Made by a program: the position numbers and the translations under genes
Notes under the pieces: model-generated
Databases searched by the model: none
What the model was told of the DNA's origin: nothing
The model's input: the letters and a program-made list of their open reading frames with translations, nothing else
Shown here: positions 6,539 to 11,810 of the stretch, piece after piece
How the letters are laid out: the number at the start of each line of letters is the position of its first letter
Numbering within the stretch: the first letter of the stretch is position 1
Source: an uncultured Arenimonas sp.
GTDB lineage: Bacteria; Pseudomonadota; Gammaproteobacteria; Xanthomonadales; Xanthomonadaceae
Length of the DNA: 11,810 bases
Direction of reading: 5' to 3'
Assembly: GCA_946480565.1 (NCBI GenBank)
Contig: CAMLKR010000062.1
Coordinates: 1-11,810 of the forward strand

Positions 6539-7774
6539 ATGAACAAGAACCTCCTGTCCTGCGCACTGTTTTTCGCCCTCGCGTCTACCGGCCAGGCCGC
6601 CAACCTGCTGCCGCCCGGTGAGGGCGACGCCTCGCCCTCGCGCCTCGTGGCCGCGCCGCTGCCGGCCGGCGAGTTCGAACGCCAGCCGGTGAGTTTCGCC
6701 TGGGCCCTGGATCCAATGGCCGAACTCTCGCGTCCCGCGCCGCACTTGGCGGAAAGCCGCGAGTACTGGATCCAGGCCGACGCTGCCGAACTCCAGCGCG
6801 GCCTCAGCATCGACACGACCGCCCCCGGCGCCGTGATCCGGCTCAGCCCGGTGGACGGCCGCGCCGCGGTGGATCCGTCCCTGCTGCAGGTCTCGAAGGC
6901 GGGCCGCCGCATCGCCCAGCCGCAGAGTTTCCAACGCTCCGCCAATGCCGCCCAGCTTCGTGCGGCCGGCATGGACGTGCCGGACGGGTCGGCGGTCGTG
7001 CAGCTGGCCAGGGAGCACGGCCAGGGCCGCTTCCAGCTGCAGCTGCCCAAGGCGCGCGACCGCTACCTGGTGCACGTCTACGAACCCGACAGCCCCTATG
7101 TTCTGAAGGCCCAGGCGGCCCGCGGCCAGCTGCTGGCCGGCGAAACCCTCGAAGTGGCGGCGGTGATGCAGCGCGGCGCCCGCGCCTTGCCCGGCGGCGA
7201 ACTGCAGGGCCAGCTGGTGTCGCCCTCAGGCCGCAGCTACCCGCTGGCCTTCGGCGGCGGCAAGACGCGGCTGACCGTGCCGCTGGAAGCCGCGGACCAG
7301 CCCGGGCTCTGGGAGGTCCAGCTGTTCGCGGGCCAGATACAGGACGGCGCCAGCGTGCAGCGCGATGCCCGCACCGCGGTGGAGATCACCCGCCCGACCG
7401 CCCGCCTCGCCGGCGCTTATGCCTTCAACGCGGGGACGCTGCGCTTCGACCTGCCGGTGCAGGTGGCGGCCGAAGGGCGCTACGAACTGCGCGGCACGCT
7501 CTATGCCACCGGACGCGACGGCGTCAGCCGGCCGGTATCGCAGGCGCAGGCGGCCGACTGGCTGCGGCCGGGCCAGCGCCGGCTGTCGCTGGCGTTCGGG
7601 CGCGGCCACGTGCCCACCGGCTACGGTCCGCCCTACGAGCTGCGTTTCCTGGAGCTGAAGGACCAGATCCGCATGGGCACGCTGGAAACCCGCGAACTGG
7701 CGCTGCGCGAGCGTGGCGCCCGCCCGCCGGCCCGCCCACGGCTGCCGGTGCGTGGCCGATCGCCCGAGCGCTAG
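6539..7774 (+). CDS. Exported DUF4785-like protein, partner gene of the hydrolase
   Basis: This 411-residue protein has a signal peptide (1-20, FALASTGQA before Ala21). Cys8 lies too early and in the wrong context for a lipoprotein signal. The mature protein has no cysteine, unlike its neighbour. Residues 75-190 form a first region ending in a beta-like stretch (FQLQLP, YLVHVYEPDSPYVLKA). About 192-285 (LLAGETLEVAAVM, GGELQGQLVSPSGRSYPL, GLWEVQLFA) and 288-390 (LAGAYAFNAGTLRFDLPVQV, YELRGTLYATG, RRLSLAFG) look like two Ig-like beta domains. The tail (391-411) is Arg/Pro-rich. The architecture recalls DUF4785 proteins of Xanthomonads and Legionella, from memory. It starts 3 bp after the hydrolase, with GAGGT at 6526-6530, so the two are co-expressed. 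Its role is unknown. A binding or folding partner of the hydrolase is conceivable by analogy with lipase/foldase pairs. Confidence 0.65.
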   Translation: MNKNLLSCALFFALASTGQAANLLPPGEGDASPSRLVAAPLPAGEFERQPVSFAWALDPMAELSRPAPHLAESREYWIQADAAELQRGLSIDTTAPGAVIRLSPVDGRAAVDPSLLQVSKAGRRIAQPQSFQRSANAAQLRAAGMDVPDGSAVVQLAREHGQGRFQLQLPKARDRYLVHVYEPDSPYVLKAQAARGQLLAGETLEVAAVMQRGARALPGGELQGQLVSPSGRSYPLAFGGGKTRLTVPLEAADQPGLWEVQLFAGQIQDGASVQRDARTAVEITRPTARLAGAYAFNAGTLRFDLPVQVAAEGRYELRGTLYATGRDGVSRPVSQAQAADWLRPGQRRLSLAFGRGHVPTGYGPPYELRFLELKDQIRMGTLETRELALRERGARPPARPRLPVRGRSPER

Positions 7775-7781
7775 TTCCGGG

Positions 7782-7798
7782 CGCCGGTCAAACCGGCG
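7782..7798 (+). other. Hairpin CGCCGGT-CAA-ACCGGCG before the terminator
   Basis: A perfect 7-bp stem with a 3-nt loop starts 8 bp after the DUF4785 stop and lies 6 bp before the terminator stem. It has no T-tract. Its right arm (7793-7797) could alternatively pair with 7808-7812 in the terminator stem, which would make the two structures mutually exclusive. It may simply protect the 3' end of the message. Confidence 0.5.
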
Positions 7799-7804
7799 AT
7801 GATG

Positions 7805-7838
7805 ACGGCCGGGCCCTCGGGTCCGGCCGTTTTCTTTC
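7805..7838 (+). terminator. Rho-independent terminator of the hydrolase/DUF4785 operon
   Basis: ACGGCCGG (7805-7812) pairs perfectly with CCGGCCGT (7823-7830). The stem continues by a G-T wobble and two C-G pairs around a four-base loop, and is followed at once by TTTTCTTT (7830-7837). This is a classic intrinsic terminator on the plus strand. It lies 31 bp after the DUF4785 stop and only 12 bp ahead of the transporter start. Confidence 0.92.
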
Positions 7839-7849
7839 AGGCATCCCGC

Positions 7850-9013
7850 ATGGACGCGAGTCTCCGGCGTTTTTCCCTGTTCTACTTCTGCTATTACGCG
7901 GCGCTGGGCGCCTACACGCCTTATGTCGGCACCTGGGTGGATGCGCTGGGCCACGGCGGTTATGTGGTCGGCGGCATGCTCGGGCTCTGGTACGGCACCC
8001 GGATCATCGCGCCGCCGGCCTGGGCCGCGCTGACGGGCCGCAGTCCGCGACCGGGGCTCTGGTTCGTCGCCGGCTGCGCGCTGACCCTGGTTTGTTTCGC
8101 CGGCTTCCTGTTCACCCGCGGCGCCTGGGCGCTGCTGGCCGTGATGGCGGTGTTCGGCCTGTTCTACAACGCGGTGATGCCGCAGTTCGAGGCAATGACC
8201 CTGACCGCACTGGGGCCGCGCAGCGACCTCTACGGCAGGCTGCGGGTCTGGGGCTCCATCGGCTTCCTGCTGGTGGCCGGCAGTTACGGCGCGCTGCTGG
8301 ACGGGTTCGGCGGCGCGGCATTTCCCTGGCTGGCGCTGCCGCTGTTCGCCGCCATGCTGGGGGCAGCGTGGCTGCACCGCGACGACCAGCCGCCGGCGCA
8401 TGTCGACACGGCCGCCGATGCGGGTCATCTGTGGAAACGCCCCGGGGTGCGCCGCTTCCTGATCGTGGCGCTGCTGATGCAGGCCGGCTTCGGCCCCTTC
8501 TATGTCTTCTACACCCTGCACCTGCAGGCGAACGGGCACACGGGCGCGGTGATCGGCGGACTGTGGGCGCTGGGCGTGCTGATCGAGATCCTGATGTTCT
8601 GGCAGGCGCCGAAGCTGATCGTGCGCTTCGGCGCTTCCCGGCTGCTGATGGCCTGCCTGGCGGTGACCGTGCTGCGCTGGCTGTTGACGGCTTTCTTCGC
8701 CGGGTCGCTGCCGGTGATGGCCCTGGCCCAGGCCACGCATGCACTGAGTTTCGCCACCTTCTACGCCTGCTGCATGCGCCTGATGGCGGACTTCTTCCCC
8801 GGCCGCCGCGCCGGCGCCGGCCAGAGCCTGTTCTTCGGCTTCAGCCAGGGCGTGGGCGGCGTGCTGGGTGCGGCGATGGCCGCGTTGGCGTGGGAGAGCG
8901 CGGGCGGCGGCGAGCTGGCGTTTGCGCTGGGGGCGGCGGTGACGGTGGTGGCGTGGGTGATCTATGCGCTGCGCCGGAAACAGGAGTTGGTGGGCTGTCC
9001 CCCCAACTCCTAG
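7850..9013 (+). CDS. MFS transporter, HcaT/3-phenylpropionate porter-like
   Basis: This 387-residue inner-membrane protein has about 12 hydrophobic segments and the usual length of the family. It matches E. coli HcaT-type transporters at YGRLRVWGSIGFLL (128-141), GLWALGVLIEILMFW (237-251) and VLRWLLTA (274-281). The N-terminal RRFSLFYFCYYAALGAYTPY (6-25) is the first helix with the conserved 'G.Y.P' pattern. The transported compound is not evident. Aromatic acids, sugars or peptides have been proposed for relatives, and no catabolic genes are adjacent. I chose ATG 7850 because helix 1 begins right after it. The in-frame ATG at 7799 would place the terminator stem inside the coding region and add residues without similarity. 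The Shine-Dalgarno is weak (AGG, 7839-7841). The stop TAG overlaps the stop of the convergent 5'-nucleotidase gene. Confidence 0.87.
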   Translation: MDASLRRFSLFYFCYYAALGAYTPYVGTWVDALGHGGYVVGGMLGLWYGTRIIAPPAWAALTGRSPRPGLWFVAGCALTLVCFAGFLFTRGAWALLAVMAVFGLFYNAVMPQFEAMTLTALGPRSDLYGRLRVWGSIGFLLVAGSYGALLDGFGGAAFPWLALPLFAAMLGAAWLHRDDQPPAHVDTAADAGHLWKRPGVRRFLIVALLMQAGFGPFYVFYTLHLQANGHTGAVIGGLWALGVLIEILMFWQAPKLIVRFGASRLLMACLAVTVLRWLLTAFFAGSLPVMALAQATHALSFATFYACCMRLMADFFPGRRAGAGQSLFFGFSQGVGGVLGAAMAALAWESAGGGELAFALGAAVTVVAWVIYALRRKQELVGCPPNS

Positions 9014-9936
9014 CTTTCGTTGGTGACCCCGAACGGCACATGCCCTGTCGCCACGTGCCGTCGCGCGTTCTCGATGTTGTGCCGGCTGTCGTCGAAGAAG
9101 ATGTCGGCCCCGAAGGCCTGCAGGAACGGGCCCTTGTCGCGGCCGCCGAGGAACATGGCCTCGTCCAGGCGCACGCCCCACTCGCGCAGGGTCAGGATCA
9201 CGCGTTCGTGCGCCGGTGCCGAGCGTGCGGTGACCAAGGCGGTGCGGATCGGTGCGTCGTCGCCCGGCGGAAAGGCCTGCTGCAGCTCGTGCAGGGCCGC
9301 CAGGAAGCCGCGGAAGGGCCCGCCCGACAGCGGTTCGTTCACACGGCTGGACTCGTTGCTGTGGAAGGCCGCCAGGCCCGATTCCTGCGACACCCGCTCG
9401 GATTCGTCGCCGAAGATCACTGCATCGCCGTCGAAGGCGATGCGCAGCTGCGGATGCGAGGGTTCGTAGGCCTTGGCCGGCAGGATCGTCGCCGCGGCGA
9501 AACCGTGTTCGAGCGCGCTGCGTACCGAAGCCGGATTGGCCGACAGGAACAGTTGGGCGCCGAAGGGCTTGATGTAGGGCCAGGTCTCGGCGCCGCTGGT
9601 GAAAACGGCGCGCACGATGCCCAGCCCGTAATGCCGGATCGAGTTGAAGATGCGCAAGCCCGTGTCGGAGGAATTGCGCGACAGCAGCACCACCTCGACC
9701 CGCGGCGATTCCGGCGGCGCCCCGGCGTTGAGGGCCAGAAGCTTCTGCACCATCGGGAAGGCGATGCCCGGAGCCAGCACTTCCTTCTCGCGGCTGCGCT
9801 GGAACTCGGCATAGGCGTCCAGGCCGCTGGACTGGAACAGCGCATGGCTGTCCTCGAGGTCGAACAGCGCCCGGGCGGTGATCGCCACGATCAGGCGGTC
9901 GGAGAGTCTGGCGGGTGGCGATGACAACGGGCTCAT
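9010..9936 (-). CDS. Cytosolic 5'-nucleotidase (prokaryotic cN-I-like family)
   Basis: This 308-residue protein is predicted to remove the 5'-phosphate from nucleoside monophosphates in the cytoplasm. It matches the bacterial '5-nucleotidase' family (PF06189) related to eukaryotic cN-I. It has AITARALFDLEDSHALF (18-34), the HAD-type nucleophile motif IAFDGDAVIFGDESE (166-180) with Asp169 and Asp171, LVTARSAP (234-241) and the acidic FFDDSRHNIENA (280-291) as the last HAD motif. These residues are complete, so activity is likely. Substrate preference cannot be read from sequence. It lies 43 bp downstream of nadK in the same direction, without a visible terminator between them, so co-transcription is likely. 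No good Shine-Dalgarno precedes the ATG. Its stop shares CTAG with the transporter stop. Confidence 0.87.
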   Translation of the reverse strand: MSPLSSPPARLSDRLIVAITARALFDLEDSHALFQSSGLDAYAEFQRSREKEVLAPGIAFPMVQKLLALNAGAPPESPRVEVVLLSRNSSDTGLRIFNSIRHYGLGIVRAVFTSGAETWPYIKPFGAQLFLSANPASVRSALEHGFAAATILPAKAYEPSHPQLRIAFDGDAVIFGDESERVSQESGLAAFHSNESSRVNEPLSGGPFRGFLAALHELQQAFPPGDDAPIRTALVTARSAPAHERVILTLREWGVRLDEAMFLGGRDKGPFLQAFGADIFFDDSRHNIENARRHVATGHVPFGVTNES

Positions 9937-9979
9937 TGGCTGCAGTGTGCCGGATCGGAGTCTCAGGGGCCGGGACGGC

Positions 9980-10756
9980 TCAGCTGATGAACTGTTCGTT
10001 GAGGATGCGTTCCTCGAGGTTGTGCTCGCGGTCGAACAGCAGGGTGACGGTGCGCTCGCGCGACTCGCGGATCACCACTTCGGCCACGTCGCGCACCTCG
10101 TGCGAATCGGCCGTGGCGCTGACCGGTCGTTTGTAGCCCCCCAGCACCTCCAGCTTGACCTCCGTATCGGCCCGCAGCAGGGCGCCGCGCCATCGCCGCG
10201 GCCGGAAGGCCGCGATCGGGGTCAGCGCGATCACCTGCGAGCCCAGCGGCAGGATGGGACCGTGGGCGGAAAAGTTGTAGGCGGTGCTGCCGGCAGGCGT
10301 GGCGACCAGGGCGCCGTCGCAGACCAGTTCGTCCAGCCGCACCTGGCCGTTGAGATAGACGCGCAGATGCGCCGCCTGGCGCGTCTGGCGCAGCAGGGAT
10401 ACCTCGTTGTAGGCCAGCGAGTGCACCGTCGCGCCCGATTCGGTGGTGGCCACCATCTCCAGCGGGCGAAGCACGGTGGTTTCGGCCGCGTGCAGGCGCT
10501 CGATCAGGCTCTCGGGCCGATGCTGGTTCATCAGGAAGCCGACCGTGCCCAGTTTCATGCCGTAGACCGGGCGGCCGAGGCCGCCGTGGCGGTGCAGGGT
10601 CTGCAGCATGAATCCGTCGCCGCCGAGCGCGACGATGACGTCGGCTTCGTCGGGCGGGACCTGGCCATGGGTGGCGGTGAGCTTGGCCAGTGCGGCCTGG
10701 GCTTCCGGCGTCGGACTGGCGAGGAAGGCGATGCGCGGCTGGGCAGGCAGGCTCAT
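9980..10756 (-). CDS. nadK: NAD kinase
   Basis: NAD kinase phosphorylates NAD to NADP using ATP or polyphosphate and is the only known source of NADP. The 258-residue product has the GGDG motif (45-48) with the following FMLQTLHRH, the NE pair (117-118, AYNEVSL), and the conserved [20 protein letters not shown] (147-166) that binds the NAD adenine/ribose. It is shorter than E. coli NadK (292 residues), mainly at the N-terminus, but the short form is what I recall for Xanthomonads. The start ATG has a weak Shine-Dalgarno. It lies 90 bp downstream of gdhB on the same strand, separated by two hairpins, and 43 bp upstream of the 5'-nucleotidase. Confidence 0.95.
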   Translation of the reverse strand: MSLPAQPRIAFLASPTPEAQAALAKLTATHGQVPPDEADVIVALGGDGFMLQTLHRHGGLGRPVYGMKLGTVGFLMNQHRPESLIERLHAAETTVLRPLEMVATTESGATVHSLAYNEVSLLRQTRQAAHLRVYLNGQVRLDELVCDGALVATPAGSTAYNFSAHGPILPLGSQVIALTPIAAFRPRRWRGALLRADTEVKLEVLGGYKRPVSATADSHEVRDVAEVVIRESRERTVTLLFDREHNLEERILNEQFIS

Positions 10757-10771
10757 GGCGCCGAGCTTACT

Positions 10772-10797
10772 GCACGAGCGGCTTCAGCCGCGACCGT
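10772..10797. repeat. REP-like hairpin GAGCGGCTTCAGCCGCGAC
   Basis: GCGGC pairs with GCCGC around TTCA (10778-10791), inside a sequence that closely resembles the REP elements seen many times in Lysobacterales and Pseudomonas intergenic regions (GGAGCGG...CCGCGA core). The usual GTAG at the left edge appears degraded (GCAC). It sits 16 bp upstream of nadK, in the gdhB-nadK gap. The copy number in this genome cannot be seen from the window. Confidence 0.5.
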
Positions 10798-10813
10798 TCC
10801 GCGCCGGATGGCT

Positions 10814-10840
10814 GCCGGCCCTCCCCGCGGGAGGGCCGGC
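10814..10840. terminator. Perfect 12-bp inverted repeat after gdhB, hairpin terminator without T-tract
   Basis: GCCGGCCCTCCC (10814-10825) and GGGAGGGCCGGC (10829-10840) pair perfectly around a CGC loop, 6 bp after the gdhB stop on the minus strand. Neither strand has a T-run after the stem. It could be a 3'-end stabilising hairpin or a non-canonical terminator separating gdhB from nadK. Confidence 0.5.
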
Positions 10841-10846
10841 CCGGCT

Positions 10847-11810
10847 TCACCGGCCGCCGGCGCTGGCGATCTGGGCCAGGCGGCGCACCGCCACCGACAG
10901 CGTCGGATAGTCCATGCCGCGCAGGTTGCGCATGTCGGCGAACATGCCCAGCGTGTACTTCAGCGTCGCGTCGTCGCGGCCCAGCCACTGTTCCACCAGC
11001 GCCTGCGGCGACATGCCCGGCGCGGCGGCCGCCAGCACCTGCCCAACCAGCGCGCGCTGCTGGGCCTGGAGCTCGTCGCGAAGCACGCCGCGGGCCTGGG
11101 CGTGCCAGCGGCCCTCGACCGGAAGGGCTTCCACGCCGTCCATCAGCCACTTGGTGTGCAGCGCGTCCGACAGGCCGAAATAGGCGGTCGCGACGTCGAT
11201 GACCGACAGCCCTTTCTCTATGGCCACCTCGACGATGTCCAGCGCATACGCCAGGAACGGCAGGCTGGCGAAAGCGCGGGCCAGGTCCTCGGGGAACCCC
11301 AGCTGCTGCCAGCGCGCCAGGTCCGCCAGCAGTTCGGCGCGGGCCCCGGCCGGCAGCACCTCGGCCATCGCCTTGCGCAGCGCGGCCACGCCGCCGGCGT
11401 AGCGCTCGACCTTCTCGGCGATGTTGAGGTTCTCGCCCGGCCGGTTGAGCAGCCAACGGGTCATGTTGCGCTGCAGATGCCAGATGCCCATCAGGGCCTC
11501 CAGCTGCGCGCTTTCCGGGACCTTGAGGTCGAGCGCGTCGATGGCGGCCCACAGCTCGCGCGCGTCCAGCACTTCGCGGCTGATGGTGTAGGCCTTGGCG
11601 ATCTGCGCCGGAGTCTCGCCGGTGTCCTCCTGCATGCGCAGGATGAAGGTCGAGCCCATGCGGTTGACGGTGGAGTTGGTGACCGCGGTGGCGATGATCT
11701 CGCGGCGCAGCCGGTGGTTCTCCATGTCCTGGGCGTAGGTGTCCTGCAGCGCCTTCGGGAAGTAGCGCACCAGCTCCTTCGACAGGTAGGGATCTTCCGG
11801 GACGTCGGAA
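10847..11810 (-). CDS. gdhB: NAD-dependent glutamate dehydrogenase, large type, C-terminal part
   Basis: This is the end of the about 1600-residue bacterial GDH-180 (Bac_GDH) that oxidises glutamate to 2-oxoglutarate and ammonia with NAD. About 321 residues are visible. The frame stays open through the right edge of the window (SDVPEDPYLSKELVRYF), and the GTG at 11768-11770 is internal. Family signatures are PYLSKELVRYFPKALQDTY, the helical HRLRREIIATAVTNSTVNR, GSTFILRMQEDTGETPAQIA and NMTRWLLNRPGENL. This part belongs to the C-terminal helical region beyond the catalytic domain, so catalytic residues are outside the window. The stop TGA is at 10847-10849. The gene points toward nadK with a 90-bp gap. 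Confidence 0.93.
   Translation of the reverse strand, partial: SDVPEDPYLSKELVRYFPKALQDTYAQDMENHRLRREIIATAVTNSTVNRMGSTFILRMQEDTGETPAQIAKAYTISREVLDARELWAAIDALDLKVPESAQLEALMGIWHLQRNMTRWLLNRPGENLNIAEKVERYAGGVAALRKAMAEVLPAGARAELLADLARWQQLGFPEDLARAFASLPFLAYALDIVEVAIEKGLSVIDVATAYFGLSDALHTKWLMDGVEALPVEGRWHAQARGVLRDELQAQQRALVGQVLAAAAPGMSPQALVEQWLGRDDATLKYTLGMFADMRNLRGMDYPTLSVAVRRLAQIASAGGR

Noticed and set aside
6539..6600. DUF4785-like protein as a lipoprotein via Cys8
   Set aside because: The cysteine lies before most of the hydrophobic core and the -2 residue is Leu, so a signal-peptidase I site after residue 20 fits better.
5455..6621. Plus-strand open frame through the promoter region and hydrolase gene
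   Set aside because: Out of frame with the signal peptide and lipase motifs, Arg-rich, and with no Shine-Dalgarno. A shadow of the hydrolase gene.
7799..7849. Upstream ATG for the MFS transporter
   Set aside because: It would put the intrinsic terminator stem and T-tract inside the coding region and adds 17 residues without family similarity.
7226..9181. Long antisense open frame spanning DUF4785, terminator and MFS genes (651 codons)
   Set aside because: It crosses an intergenic terminator and two well-supported genes, and the predicted protein is low-complexity Gln/Arg/His-rich.
1..11810. Search for defence systems, CRISPR arrays, insertion sequences, tRNAs or prophage genes
   Set aside because: No direct-repeat array, transposase, integrase, restriction, toxin-antitoxin or tRNA-like sequence was recognised. 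Composition is uniform, apart from the slightly less GC-rich 5460-5590 promoter region.

Overview
The window is a very GC-rich bacterial chromosome segment with strong G/C preference at third codon positions. Its content points to the gammaproteobacterial order Lysobacterales (Xanthomonadales). The evidence is a tryptophan-to-quinolinate pathway (kynU, kmo), a 258-residue NAD kinase, a cytosolic-type prokaryotic 5'-nucleotidase, the large NAD-dependent glutamate dehydrogenase, a DUF4785-type secreted protein and a REP-like intergenic hairpin. The assignment rests on recalled family distribution, not on a search. No tRNA, rRNA, CRISPR array, transposase or integrase is visible.

Region 1 (1-5370, plus strand) is a tightly packed run of five genes: the C-terminal part of kynureninase (kynU), a membrane-bound GGDEF diguanylate cyclase, kynurenine 3-monooxygenase (kmo), exodeoxyribonuclease I (sbcB) and a DUF2461 protein. 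Gaps are 2 and 22 bp, then two 4-bp start/stop overlaps (GTGA, ATGA), so the genes are probably co-transcribed and partly translationally coupled. Kmo and KynU catalyse consecutive steps from kynurenine to 3-hydroxyanthranilate. The cyclase between them and the DNA-repair exonuclease behind them are functional outsiders.

Region 2 (5371-7838) begins with a 310-bp non-coding stretch that looks like a regulated promoter. It holds a TTGACG -35-like hexamer, a CRP/Clp-like site, a perfect 7-bp inverted repeat with a 7-nt spacer, and a second palindrome upstream. It drives a two-gene unit for exported proteins: a cysteine-rich alpha/beta hydrolase with a Ser-Asp-His triad candidate, and, 3 bp later, a cysteine-free DUF4785-like protein with Ig-like beta domains. 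A textbook rho-independent terminator closes the unit.

Region 3 (7850-9013, plus) is an MFS transporter of the HcaT/3-phenylpropionate porter type. Its start codon lies only 12 nt after the terminator. It converges on the next operon, and the two stop codons share one CTAG tetranucleotide.

Region 4 (9010-11810, minus strand) reads from right to left: the C-terminal end of NAD-glutamate dehydrogenase (gdhB, entering from outside the window), a 90-bp gap with a perfect 12-bp hairpin and a REP-like hairpin, NAD kinase (nadK), and a 5'-nucleotidase.

NAD metabolism recurs: a de novo precursor supply (kynU, kmo), phosphorylation (nadK) and an NAD-consuming dehydrogenase (gdhB). The clearest candidates for something little described are the diguanylate cyclase inside the kynurenine operon and the exported hydrolase/DUF4785 pair with its structured promoter. 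I do not see a clearly new defence, toxin or mobile system.
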